Origin: JAJXWB01 sp047971685
Lineage (GTDB): Bacteria > Pseudomonadota > Alphaproteobacteria > Rhizobiales > Beijerinckiaceae
Direction: 5' to 3'
DNA length: 39,416 bases
Assembly (NCBI GenBank): GCA_047971685.1
Contig: JBKDZW010000144.1
Coordinates: forward strand, 1 to 39,416
Below, piece after piece: positions 14,735 through 23,168 of this stretch (the first letter of the stretch is position 1; every line of letters begins with the position of its first letter). The translations under genes were made by a program, and so were the position numbers. Below the pieces are notes generated by a model, which ran no database searches, was not told where the DNA came from, and saw nothing but the letters and a program-made list of their open reading frames with translations.

Positions 14735-16279
14735 ATGAGCGAACTCAGCCAAGCCGTCTTCGGAAAGACGCCCCGGAAATGGTGGGGCACAGGGGGCAAT
14801 ACGGCGCGCATTGCGCACGCAGATAGCGAACGTGCGGCGCGCAAGTTCAAGCGCGAAGTCCAGTACAATCGCTTCCTGTTTGCGCTCCAGGCTTGCGTGG
14901 GCGATTTTCTGGCCGTCCTTCTGGCCTTCGCGATCTCCGACTTCACCTACAATCTGGCGGCGCACAGCGCCCATCGCTCCCTCTTTGAAAATGCGCAACT
15001 CGGCACATTCGCAGCGTTCATGTTCGTCATTTTCAATCTGGCGCGCCACACATACACGTTGACTGAATATCTCGAACTGACCGGCCATGCCGAGCGCGTT
15101 TTCTCATTGTGGAATTACGCGTTTCTGGCGGCGGCCACCACGGGATTCATGCTGCACGCAATCGGCGAATCCTCGCGCGGCGCTTTCATCGTCTTTTATT
15201 TCACGGGGCTGGCGGCGCTCTACGCCAATCGCGCGGTCATGGTCAGACTCGTCAGGCGCCGCACCAGCGCCGGCAACCTGCTGACTGCGCGCGTCATGAT
15301 CGTCGGATTCAGCTCGCAGATCGACCAGTTCCTTAAACGGCGCGCCCTGAGCAGGTACGGCATGAAGATCGTCTCCGTGTGCGCCCTCGACAAGGGCGGC
15401 GATGCTTCCGGCGCGGGAACGACGCCCGATGCCGAAGCCATGATCGAAACAGAACTCGTCCGCGCGGTCGAGGCCGCACGACGGCTTCTGCCCGACGACA
15501 TCATCGTCGTGGCGCCTCTCGAACATTCCGCCATCGTGGAGCGTTGCCTGACCGCCTTCATGCGGACGCCGGTGGCGATCCACCTGCATCTCGACCGCGA
15601 CAACCCCCTGCTTCGCTTCTCCGGTCAGCAATTCAAGGGCGACAATGCGATTTCGTCGCTCCGTCTGCCGGCGGCCTCGATCAGCCCGCTGGGGGCGGTC
15701 TCCAAACGGCTCTGCGACATCGTCCTGTCGGCGGGCGCCCTGATTGCGCTCTCGCCCCTTCTGGCGCTTATCGCCATCGCCATCAAGCTCGACAGCCCCG
15801 GCCCCGTTCTTTACGTCCAGTCCAGACACGGATTCAACAAGAAGAAATTCTCGATTCTGAAGTTCCGTTCGATGCGGACGCTCGACAAGGACGCCAACGT
15901 CGTCCAGGCCGTCGTCAACGATCCGCGCATCACACGGTGCGGCCGCTTCATTCGCCGGTTCAATTTCGACGAACTGCCGCAATTGCTCAACGTTCTGCGG
16001 GGAGAAATGTCGCTGGTCGGCCCAAGGCCGCACGCGCTGGCGCACGACCGCGCCTTTGAAACGGACATTTCGCTTTACGCGCGCCGCCATAACATCAAAC
16101 CCGGCATCACCGGCTGGGCGCAGGTCAACGGTTTTCGCGGAGAAACCGACTCGCAGGAAAAAATCTGGCAGCGCGTGCATTACGACCTGCATTACATCGA
16201 CAATTGGTCCCTGCGGCTCGACATCTGGATTTTGTTCCTGACGCTGTTTTCGCGGAAAGCCTATAGCAACGCGCGCTGA
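14735..16279 (+). CDS. Undecaprenyl-phosphate glycosylphosphotransferase (initiating sugar transferase, WbaP/ExoY type)
   Basis: This 514-residue polytopic protein starts exopolysaccharide repeat-unit synthesis by transferring a sugar-1-phosphate to undecaprenyl phosphate. N-terminal membrane segments occupy about residues 45-180, followed by a nucleotide-binding-like soluble region (RVMIVGFSSQ). The C-terminal bacterial sugar transferase domain begins with a membrane helix (DIVLSAGALIALSPLLALIA) and carries KFSILKFRSM, FNFDELPQLLNVLRGEMS with the catalytic Asp412-Glu413 pair, VGPRPH, and ITGWAQVNGFRGET. ATG 14735 is preceded by CAGGGA at suitable spacing; ATG 14720 would add five residues. 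It is the first gene of the polysaccharide locus and probably sets its expression. The sugar specificity is not evident. Confidence 0.93.
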   Translation: MSELSQAVFGKTPRKWWGTGGNTARIAHADSERAARKFKREVQYNRFLFALQACVGDFLAVLLAFAISDFTYNLAAHSAHRSLFENAQLGTFAAFMFVIFNLARHTYTLTEYLELTGHAERVFSLWNYAFLAAATTGFMLHAIGESSRGAFIVFYFTGLAALYANRAVMVRLVRRRTSAGNLLTARVMIVGFSSQIDQFLKRRALSRYGMKIVSVCALDKGGDASGAGTTPDAEAMIETELVRAVEAARRLLPDDIIVVAPLEHSAIVERCLTAFMRTPVAIHLHLDRDNPLLRFSGQQFKGDNAISSLRLPAASISPLGAVSKRLCDIVLSAGALIALSPLLALIAIAIKLDSPGPVLYVQSRHGFNKKKFSILKFRSMRTLDKDANVVQAVVNDPRITRCGRFIRRFNFDELPQLLNVLRGEMSLVGPRPHALAHDRAFETDISLYARRHNIKPGITGWAQVNGFRGETDSQEKIWQRVHYDLHYIDNWSLRLDIWILFLTLFSRKAYSNAR

Positions 16280-16530
16280 AGCGCTTTGGCGGCGCAGGCG
16301 GCTGCGTTATCGGATTTTCAACCAAACGCAAAAATTGCCGCCGGCAGGATTGCGCGATTTGGGCCTACGCGGATTTCGTCACGAAGCATGCGCAATATCG
16401 CCGCCTGCCCCACCGTCGGATCATGGCCGCTCCCGTCTTTACCCCGGCATAACCTTACCGGCCGTTAAAGTCTGATTGTTAAGCGTTTAAGGCATGAGCC
16501 GCCTGTAAAACGGGATGTACGAAAAACGGC
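16280..16530. promoter_or_regulatory. Intergenic region upstream of the chain-length determinant gene
   Basis: A 251-bp stretch without a gene. Its last 80 bases turn AT-rich and hold GTTAA-type steps (CCGGCCGTTAAAG, GATTGTTAAGCGTTTAAGG at 16459-16491) just before the next start. Similar TTAA/TAACGG clusters precede the gene starting at 23169 and the one at 25629. It probably holds a separate promoter for the chain-length/flippase operon. No consensus sites can be named. Confidence 0.35.
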
Positions 16531-18006
16531 ATGGCCATGACCTATTACCGGAGAATCGACCAGGAGAACTGGTCCCAGAGCAGCGCGGAGCCGCCGTGGG
16601 GGCCGGCTATCGCCTGCTTCTTCGACCAGATCCGTCGCCGCTACTGGATTCTTGCGGTCTGCGCGCTCTTCGGCGCGACGCTCGGCGTCGTCGGAAAATT
16701 CGTCATGCCCGTCAAATATGAAGCCAGCACGCAATTGCTGTTCGATCCGCGCGGATTCAAACTGTTCAACAACGATCTGACAATCGGCAATTACGACGCC
16801 AACGCCGCGATCAATTTCGTGGAAAGCCAGATGGGCGTGCTGCAATCCGAGCGCGTGCTCTCGCGCCTGGTGCAGACGGCCTGTTTCGAGACGGGCAAGG
16901 CGGACCCGCAAGCCTATGGGCTGGCCGGAAAATGTCCGAAGACCGACGCCAAGGGCGATTGGGACGCCGTTCTCACGCAATTGCGCCGCGCGCTTGTCGT
17001 CAAACGCGCCGAACGCTCTTTTCTGGTCGAAGTGACCATGAGCGGTCCCTCGCCCTGGATCGCCGCGCGCCGGGCAAGCGGCATCGTGACAGCCTATATC
17101 GAGGAAGATGCGGCGACCCGCAACGATACGGCCGCGCGTCTGACGGCGGATCTGTCCGGCCGTCTGGACACGCTGCGCGCTGCGCTTGCGCAATCGGAGG
17201 CCAAGGCGGAGCGCTATCGCCGCGACAAGAATCTCGTTCGCGTCGGCGACCGGCTCCTGGTCGAGCAACAGCTTGCCGCCGCAACGGCTGCGCTCAACGA
17301 TTCCCAGATCAAGTTCGACCGCGCGAGCGCGCGCGTGAAACAGATGGAAGCCGTCGCGCAAAACCCAAACGCGCTCGGCGCGCTGGGCGCCGACACGGAT
17401 ACGCGCACGCTGCTGCAATTGATCGAGCAGCGCAACAAGGCCATGGTCGAACTTGCCCCGCTCGCCGCGCGCCTCGGCGCGCGCCATCCCGCGCTTGTGG
17501 CTGCGCGTTCGGCGGTTGCGCAGATCGAAAGGGCGATTGCGACCGAAATGCGCGCCATGAAGGTCGCTGCGCGCGCGGATGTCTCGCGGGCGCGCAACGA
17601 ACAGCAGATTCTCGCCAGCACCGTGTCCGCCCTCTCCGACAAGGTGACGCATGCGCGCCAGTCCGAAATCGAATTGCGCGAGATCTCGCAAGAGGTGGAC
17701 GCCAACCGCAAGCTGCTCGACACGTTCGAGACGCGCTCGCGCGAAGCCAAGGAATTCGGCCGCATCGACACCGGCAATCTGCGCATCGTTTCGATGGCGC
17801 GCCCGCCCGAAACGCAGCGCCTTGCGCCCAAGATGGCGATATTCGGCGGCCTGGGCATGTTCGTGGGCATTATTCTTGGCTTTGCCATCCTGGCGGCCAT
17901 GACGTTTGTCGCCATGCTGCGCGGCGCGGCCTCCCTCCCTCGCCAGATAGCGCGGCCCCTGCCCGCCTTCTACATGCCCATAGACGTTCCCGTTAATTTC
18001 GGCTGA
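16531..18006 (+). CDS. Wzz/GumC-type polysaccharide chain-length determinant (no kinase domain)
   Basis: This 491-residue inner-membrane polysaccharide co-polymerase has the Wzz architecture: a first membrane helix at about 40-60 (YWILAVCALFGATLGVVGKF) followed by KYEASTQLLFDPRG, a long periplasmic coiled-coil-rich region (about 190-420), and a second membrane helix at about 430-456 (MAIFGGLGMFVGIILGFAIL). It ends shortly afterwards, so the cytoplasmic Walker-type tyrosine kinase found in Wzc/ExoP is missing. No separate kinase or phosphatase gene is seen in the locus. It likely controls polymer length and links the Wzy polymerase to the exporter. The start is the first of two close ATGs (16531, 16537). 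Confidence 0.88.
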   Translation: MAMTYYRRIDQENWSQSSAEPPWGPAIACFFDQIRRRYWILAVCALFGATLGVVGKFVMPVKYEASTQLLFDPRGFKLFNNDLTIGNYDANAAINFVESQMGVLQSERVLSRLVQTACFETGKADPQAYGLAGKCPKTDAKGDWDAVLTQLRRALVVKRAERSFLVEVTMSGPSPWIAARRASGIVTAYIEEDAATRNDTAARLTADLSGRLDTLRAALAQSEAKAERYRRDKNLVRVGDRLLVEQQLAAATAALNDSQIKFDRASARVKQMEAVAQNPNALGALGADTDTRTLLQLIEQRNKAMVELAPLAARLGARHPALVAARSAVAQIERAIATEMRAMKVAARADVSRARNEQQILASTVSALSDKVTHARQSEIELREISQEVDANRKLLDTFETRSREAKEFGRIDTGNLRIVSMARPPETQRLAPKMAIFGGLGMFVGIILGFAILAAMTFVAMLRGAASLPRQIARPLPAFYMPIDVPVNFG

Positions 18007-18019
18007 TGCAGACGCTGCC

Positions 18020-19498
18020 ATGACGCACGCCCGCCGCCCCCCCGCAAAATCCCGTCTGGCGAGCTGGCTCGGCTGGGCGGGGCTCGATGCGGTTTCGCGT
18101 CTTGCCTTGATGTCGGGCAGCACCATCGTGTTTTCGCGTTTGCTTGCGCCATACGATTTCGGCGTGACCGCGCTGGTGCTGACGATTGTGACGGTGGCGG
18201 CGATTTTCGTCGGCGCGCCTTTCGAGGAAGCGCTCACGCAGCGCCGCCATTTGCGCAAGGCGCATTTGCGGGCGGCCCTCAGCCTGTCCTGGCTGATCGG
18301 CCTCGTCATTTTCGTTCTGTCGATCCTTGCAGGCCGCGCGCTCGCGCAATTCTACGGCGAGCCGGAGATCGCCTTTCTCCTGCCGGTCGCGATGTGCTCG
18401 ATTTTTTTCAGTGGACATTCCGACATTCTGACGGCGCTCGCACGGCGCCAGCGCAAGTTCAACGATGTCGCCTACGCCACCCTGCTCGGCCACATCGTCG
18501 GCGTCGGCATTGCGGTCTGTCTTGCCTTCATGGGCTACGGCCTGTGGGCGCTTATAGCGCAACGCCTGCTGGTGGTGGTTGCGCGCGCGCTGATCCTGCA
18601 AGCGCGCATCGGTTTCATCATCATGCCGAGCCGGTCCTTGTCCCATATCGGCGATCTCAGCCGTTACGCGCGCATCTCCTTCCTGTCGCGCCTCACCGAC
18701 ACGCTGACCTATCTTGCCTTCAACAATCTCGTGCAAATCCTGTACGGCACCACCATGCTCGGTCAGGTGAACATGGCCATGCGCCTGATCGAGCCGATAC
18801 GCGGCGCGATCGTGGCCACCGGGCATAATCTGGCGTTTACGTTTTTCACGCGCGCCGGGCGCAATGTCGAAAAACTGCGCCAGATTGGCGGCGAGGTCGT
18901 CTCGCAATCGGCGCTGGCCACCGCGCCCATCTTCGTCGGCATGGCTGCGGTTGCGCCCGTTCTGCTGCCGCTTGTCGCCGGTCCGGGCTGGGACGATGCG
19001 GCGATGATTGCGGTGTGCCTGTCGCTGGCCGGCGCCATCGGCGCGCCGGCGGGCCTGATCTTCACCGCCTTCTCGTCGCAGGCGCGGCCGGAATTCAGCC
19101 TCTATTCGCTCGCAACCGGGCTTTGCGCCATCGTGCTCGTTCTGTTCGGCCTTGCCTGGCTCGGCCCGATCAGCGTCGGCCTTTCGCGCATCGCCGGCGA
19201 CACGATCCGCGCGCTCTTTGCAATCCTGCTGCCTGTCAGGGATCTCGAATGGCCGCGCCGCGAAAGGTTTGCAGCTCTTGCGCCGGCATGGGGGATGGCG
19301 GGCGCAATGGGCGCAGGCGTCGTTCTGCTGCGCCTGCACTTCGGCCATCACGCTGCGCTGCTGCAACTGGCCGTCCTTGTTGTGGCGGGCGTTCTCATCT
19401 ACATCGCGCTTCTGGCGGTCTTTGCACGCAGACGATTGTCGTGCGTACTGGCGCGCCTGCCCCTGGCGCGTTTTACAACCAAACGATTTGCGGCATGA
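18020..19498 (+). CDS. Wzx-type lipopolysaccharide/exopolysaccharide flippase
   Basis: This 492-residue protein has about 12-14 hydrophobic segments and the MATE/MVF-like N-terminus of the polysaccharide transporter family (ASWLGWAGLDAVSRLALMSG, FSRLLAPYDFGVTALVLTIV). It would flip undecaprenyl-linked repeat units to the periplasm for polymerisation. It follows the chain-length gene by 13 bp and its stop overlaps the epimerase ATG (ATGA), so the three are one operon. Confidence 0.9.
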   Translation: MTHARRPPAKSRLASWLGWAGLDAVSRLALMSGSTIVFSRLLAPYDFGVTALVLTIVTVAAIFVGAPFEEALTQRRHLRKAHLRAALSLSWLIGLVIFVLSILAGRALAQFYGEPEIAFLLPVAMCSIFFSGHSDILTALARRQRKFNDVAYATLLGHIVGVGIAVCLAFMGYGLWALIAQRLLVVVARALILQARIGFIIMPSRSLSHIGDLSRYARISFLSRLTDTLTYLAFNNLVQILYGTTMLGQVNMAMRLIEPIRGAIVATGHNLAFTFFTRAGRNVEKLRQIGGEVVSQSALATAPIFVGMAAVAPVLLPLVAGPGWDDAAMIAVCLSLAGAIGAPAGLIFTAFSSQARPEFSLYSLATGLCAIVLVLFGLAWLGPISVGLSRIAGDTIRALFAILLPVRDLEWPRRERFAALAPAWGMAGAMGAGVVLLRLHFGHHAALLQLAVLVVAGVLIYIALLAVFARRRLSCVLARLPLARFTTKRFAA

Positions 19499-20484
19499 CC
19501 GATAATTCGAGATCGCGCATTCTTGTCACCGGAGGACGCGGCTTTATCGGCGCAGCGCTGGTCGCAGCGCTTGGCAAGGCCGGCTATGCGGCGCAGGCCG
19601 GCGTGCGAAACCCGGCCGCGCCGCGTGAAATCGCCAGCGATCTCGACAATGCCGCGCAGATCGGCGCGGCTGTTGCAAATACGGACATGGTCGTGCATGC
19701 CGCCTATGGCGATCCAGGCGCGATGGAGCGCCAATGCGCGGGCCTGCTTGCCGCCATGAGCGCGGCAAAGACGCAGAACCTGATCTATTTCAGCTCCATC
19801 GCCATTTATGGCGCGCGCGAAAATTTCGTGCGTGAAAACGACGGCGCCGTGGGGACGCTCGACGCCTATGCGGCCGGCAAGACCGCATGCGAGCGCCTTG
19901 TGCGCGTCTGGGCGGAAAACGCCGCCCATCCCGAACGACGCGCGATCATCCTGCGTCCCGGCATCGTTTATGGCGCAGGCAGCCGCTACTGGATCGAACG
20001 CCTGTCGCAGAGAATCAACGCCGGCGTGTGGGGGGATTTCGGCGCGGCGGGCGAAGGGCTTGCCGCGCTCATTCATGTCGACGATCTCGCCAGTCTCGTG
20101 CTGGCCGCAGTCAAAGGACTTTCCGGCGAGGCGCGCAAAAATTTCTCGCCCGTGGAGACGTTCAATGCGGTGGGGCCGGAGACGCCGAGCTGGAACGCCT
20201 ATTTTTCCGCGCTTGCCGCCGAACTCGGCGCGCCGGCGCTTGCCCCGCTCGACGCTGCGAGGCTTGCGCGCCGCGCGCCCGTCGCGCTTGCGGCAAAGGT
20301 CTGGCGGCGGGTCGGCCTGCCCGGTTTCGAGAAACAGGCGCTTATTCCGGCCGCCGGCGAACTCGCGCTGTTTTCACGCAAGGCGACCTACGACACCGCC
20401 GCAGCGCGCAACACGCTGGGCTTTGCGCCTTCGATTTCGGTGGCGCAGGGGCTGCGGCGCTCGGGCCTTCAGGCGAAAAGATAA
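19495..20484 (+). CDS. NAD-dependent epimerase/dehydratase (extended SDR)
   Basis: This 329-residue sugar-nucleotide-modifying enzyme has the SDR Rossmann motif ILVTGGRGFIGAALVAAL (GxxGxxG) at residues 9-26, an active-site segment of the YxxxK type (YAAGKTACERLV), a preceding IYFSSIAIYGARE segment, and ILRPGIVYGAGSRYW. It is translationally coupled to the flippase by a 4-nt overlap. The likely role is to make or modify a nucleotide sugar for the polysaccharide, for example 4-epimerisation or 4-reduction; the substrate cannot be inferred. The gene is convergent with the GH44 gene, and the stops overlap by 16 nt. Confidence 0.88.
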   Translation: MTDNSRSRILVTGGRGFIGAALVAALGKAGYAAQAGVRNPAAPREIASDLDNAAQIGAAVANTDMVVHAAYGDPGAMERQCAGLLAAMSAAKTQNLIYFSSIAIYGARENFVRENDGAVGTLDAYAAGKTACERLVRVWAENAAHPERRAIILRPGIVYGAGSRYWIERLSQRINAGVWGDFGAAGEGLAALIHVDDLASLVLAAVKGLSGEARKNFSPVETFNAVGPETPSWNAYFSALAAELGAPALAPLDAARLARRAPVALAAKVWRRVGLPGFEKQALIPAAGELALFSRKATYDTAAARNTLGFAPSISVAQGLRRSGLQAKR

Positions 20485-22100
20485 CGCCGCGCCGATAATG
20501 CGGGAACGACGACGCGCCAGGCGCCGCCGTTTTTTCGCGCATTCTCGGGGCGCTCGGCAAAGACAGGGCTGGCGGCGTCGAAGCCTTGCGCCTGCTTGAA
20601 GGCGCGGGCCGGCGCATCGAGGCCGGCGAGATCGAGCGCAATTTCGCGCCCCGACCGATTGATGGCGACCACGCGCAAGGCCGCGCCATCTTCCGCCGCA
20701 TAGGCCGACAGCACGTCGTGCGCGCCATGGTCGATAGCGATTGCGCGCCCCGCAAAACCGCCGCCGCGCGCATCGGGGGCGCGATAGAGGCGATAGGACT
20801 GACCCAGCATTTCGGCAAGACTGCCCCAATGCGCAGCCATATAGACGCCGCCGGTCGCATAGCGGCCGAGCGCATCGGCCAGCGCCAGCGCAGACGGTAT
20901 GCGCTTGCCCAGACCGTAGTTGAATTCGCTGATCGACAGGTTCGTGCCGGGAAAATTGCGCGCAACGATACGATTGAGGCATGGCAGGATCGGCAGGCCG
21001 ATCTTATCCTCGCCGCCATGACGCAGCGCGCGCGAGACCCAGGATTCCTCGATAAACCCCTCCTCCGTCAACGAGCGCGGCGCTGACATGCGCGCCTCGT
21101 CCAGGTCGGCCGTATCGGTTCGGAACAATTCGCCCTTGGTCGAGAATGGGTACCAGTGCACATCGAGCGTATCGAGCAGGCGCCTGCCGTCCTGTTCGGA
21201 CGCCTTGCGGAAGGCGTCGAGATAGAGCGACAGAAAATTGCCGTACCGCGCATGCGCCGGCCAGTCGGGCGCGTTCTGGAAACTGGCCATCCCGGTCGCG
21301 CCCCAGCTCGACGGTCCGAAGACGAGCGCGGAAGGGTCGATCGCCTTGATCGTTCGCGCAGCGGCGATGGAACGCGCAATGAATTCGTCGATCGGCATGC
21401 GCACGGGCGCAATGCGCGGGTGGTTTTGCGTCCACAGGCCCGGCTCGTTGTCGAGCGCAAAAGCAAATATGCCGCGCGAAGATTTTGCGTCGCCGTATTT
21501 TTCCATCAGGCGCGTCAGAAATTGCGAGACATCGCAAACGGATCGGTCGATCGGCGCGCGCGCGGAAGGATTGGCGGACCAGCGCGTCGGCGTGAAACGG
21601 GACGAAGGCGCGGTTTCGCGCTCGGCGACGGGACCGCTCAGATCGGCAGCGACAAAGGGCGAAAGCGGCAGCGTGACGAGGCTGCGGGCGCCCATGGCAA
21701 GCGAAGCCTCGTGCATGGTTTCGACCACGACGCCCGGACGGGCGCGCTCGGCGTCTGGAATGCTCAATGCGTCGAGCAGGAAGGCGCCGTTGGATTGTTT
21801 GTGATTTTTTCCGGCGTTGCAGGCGTTGTTGACCCAATTATAGGTCGTCGTGAGATCGCCGCCGAACCGGCGCGCCGTGACGCCGGCCTGGGCATCGAAG
21901 GTCGCGGACGGCGCGCCGCCGTCCATGACGCCGATCTCGTTGGCGCCGAACACGAGCGGACTGACAGGGCCCCCCGGCGTTTTCGTGCGCAACGCCGCCG
22001 CGATGGCGTCGTCGGCAGCGCTTACGCGAGGCGTCAGGCCCGCAAGAGCGGCAAGACCGCCCGCCAGAACCTCGCGGCGGCTCGTCTTGCGCGCAAACAT
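20469..22100 (-). CDS. Glycoside hydrolase family 44-like protein with Tat signal
   Basis: This 543-residue exported glycosidase begins with a twin-arginine signal (TSRREVLAGGLAALAGL, cleavage likely after VSA, about residue 28). GH44 hallmarks are visible: TYNWVNNACNAGKNHKQSNG, FALDNEPGLWTQNHP with the presumed acid/base Glu219, DVHWYPFS, and LSISEFNYGLG with the presumed nucleophile Glu392. The C-terminal beta-region (RVVAINRSGREIALDLAG) is usual for the family. GH44 enzymes cleave beta-1,4-glucan, xyloglucan or mannan chains. Inside an exopolysaccharide locus it probably trims or releases the cell's own polymer; that is inference. Its ATG shares one base with the stop of the upstream GT2 gene, so the two are coupled. 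Confidence 0.87.
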   Translation of the reverse strand: MFARKTSRREVLAGGLAALAGLTPRVSAADDAIAAALRTKTPGGPVSPLVFGANEIGVMDGGAPSATFDAQAGVTARRFGGDLTTTYNWVNNACNAGKNHKQSNGAFLLDALSIPDAERARPGVVVETMHEASLAMGARSLVTLPLSPFVAADLSGPVAERETAPSSRFTPTRWSANPSARAPIDRSVCDVSQFLTRLMEKYGDAKSSRGIFAFALDNEPGLWTQNHPRIAPVRMPIDEFIARSIAAARTIKAIDPSALVFGPSSWGATGMASFQNAPDWPAHARYGNFLSLYLDAFRKASEQDGRRLLDTLDVHWYPFSTKGELFRTDTADLDEARMSAPRSLTEEGFIEESWVSRALRHGGEDKIGLPILPCLNRIVARNFPGTNLSISEFNYGLGKRIPSALALADALGRYATGGVYMAAHWGSLAEMLGQSYRLYRAPDARGGGFAGRAIAIDHGAHDVLSAYAAEDGAALRVVAINRSGREIALDLAGLDAPARAFKQAQGFDAASPVFAERPENARKNGGAWRVVVPALSARRYLFA

Positions 22101-23029
22101 CAGGAAATGAGGCCGGAACCGTAGAGCGCCGGGCGGAAGCGCGGTGTCCACAAGACCTTGCCTAGGCCGCCGTAAGCGATGGCCGAGGCGCGGCGCGCGC
22201 GTTGCGGGGCGAAGGGGCGCGCAGCCAGAAAGATTGCGCCGGCGAGACCGAATTGAACGAGGCCCGCCACCATCCAGAAGGCGATGCGCCAGTTGCGGCC
22301 GGGTTCGGCCATGCGTTGCACGAACACGCGGATCTGGCCGCTCAGGAATTTGCGCTTGCAGACATAAGCCCAGTCGAGGCGGCGCGGCGGCACCCATTCG
22401 ACGACGCCCGCGCGCGCTGCCCAGGCGAATTTGACACCCTTCATGACGAGGCGCTCGAGCAAAAGAGAATCTTCGCCGCCGATCTCGTTGAGGCTTTCCT
22501 CGAAGGGCGCGGCGTCGGACAGACACGGCGCCTTGTCGAACATGGAATTGTTGGTGCCGAGATAGGCCGACAATTCCGTGATGTCCTCGCCGTCGCCGCG
22601 TTCGATGGCGCGCGAAAAATAGGGAGCGAAACCGCCGATCTCCGCAGCGCCGTCGGCGCGCGCCTCGACGGGGCCGAACACCGCCTGCGCGCCCGTTTCC
22701 TGTGCGATGCGGCTCATGTGCGCGATCCAGTCGGGCCGGGCCTCCTCGTCGTCGTCGAGAAAGGCGATCCAGCGGCCCTGCGCGGCGGCGACGCCGGCGT
22801 TGCGCGCGGTCGCAACGCCGGGAACGGGCTCGCTGACGTAGCGGATGGGCCAGCCCGCCTGCGGGAAGGCGGCGACCGTCTCGCGGGCGCTCGCATCGCT
22901 CGAATTGTCGACGACGATGATTTCGAGGGAAAGTCCGTCGAGGCCGGTCTGCGCGGCGACGCTTGCAAGCGCGCGCCGAAGGCTTGCCTGCCGGTTCAAC
23001 GTCGGGATGACGACGGAAACGGATTTCAT
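22100..23029 (-). CDS. Glycosyltransferase family 2 protein
   Basis: This 309-residue GT-A fold transferase opens with VSVVIPTLNRQASLRRALASV, has EIIVVDNSSD and the DxD-type metal site AFLDDDEEARPDW (about residues 94-106), and ends with a weakly hydrophobic C-terminal segment (IAFWMVAGLVQFGLAGAIFL). ATG 23029 has GGAG 10 nt upstream; the open frame extends to 23092, but the extra residues precede the fold. It would add a sugar to the lipid-linked repeat unit. It is closely similar to the GT2 protein at 24530-25510, which suggests duplication around the polymerase gene. Confidence 0.9.
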   Translation of the reverse strand: MKSVSVVIPTLNRQASLRRALASVAAQTGLDGLSLEIIVVDNSSDASARETVAAFPQAGWPIRYVSEPVPGVATARNAGVAAAQGRWIAFLDDDEEARPDWIAHMSRIAQETGAQAVFGPVEARADGAAEIGGFAPYFSRAIERGDGEDITELSAYLGTNNSMFDKAPCLSDAAPFEESLNEIGGEDSLLLERLVMKGVKFAWAARAGVVEWVPPRRLDWAYVCKRKFLSGQIRVFVQRMAEPGRNWRIAFWMVAGLVQFGLAGAIFLAARPFAPQRARRASAIAYGGLGKVLWTPRFRPALYGSGLIS

Positions 23030-23168
23030 GCGGAACTCCGCGCGCGGCCCTTTGGTCGGGCGCGCAAGGGAATGTTGACGTTTGTTCCGCAAAACTAACG
23101 GCCAAGCGTAACCAATCAGCTAAAGCGATCGTTAGTATCCGCTCTGGCGCTCATTCATCCGGCCGGGC
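23030..23168. promoter_or_regulatory. Divergent promoter region between GT2/GH44 and polymerase operons
   Basis: This 139-bp region must drive transcription both ways. Its central part (about 23075-23145) is relatively AT-rich and contains GTTGACGTTTGTTCC, ACTAACGGCCAAGCGTAACC and GATCGTTAG. No core promoter can be assigned confidently. Confidence 0.4.

Noticed and set aside
16465..18309. 614-residue minus-strand frame opposite the chain-length gene
   Set aside because: No domain or ribosome site, and it covers a promoter-like region; the plus strand has the Wzz architecture.
20469..23105. Single 878-residue minus frame joining the GT2 region to GH44
   Set aside because: The N-terminal part is an out-of-frame reading of the GT2 gene; the GH44 protein starts at 22100 with a Tat signal.
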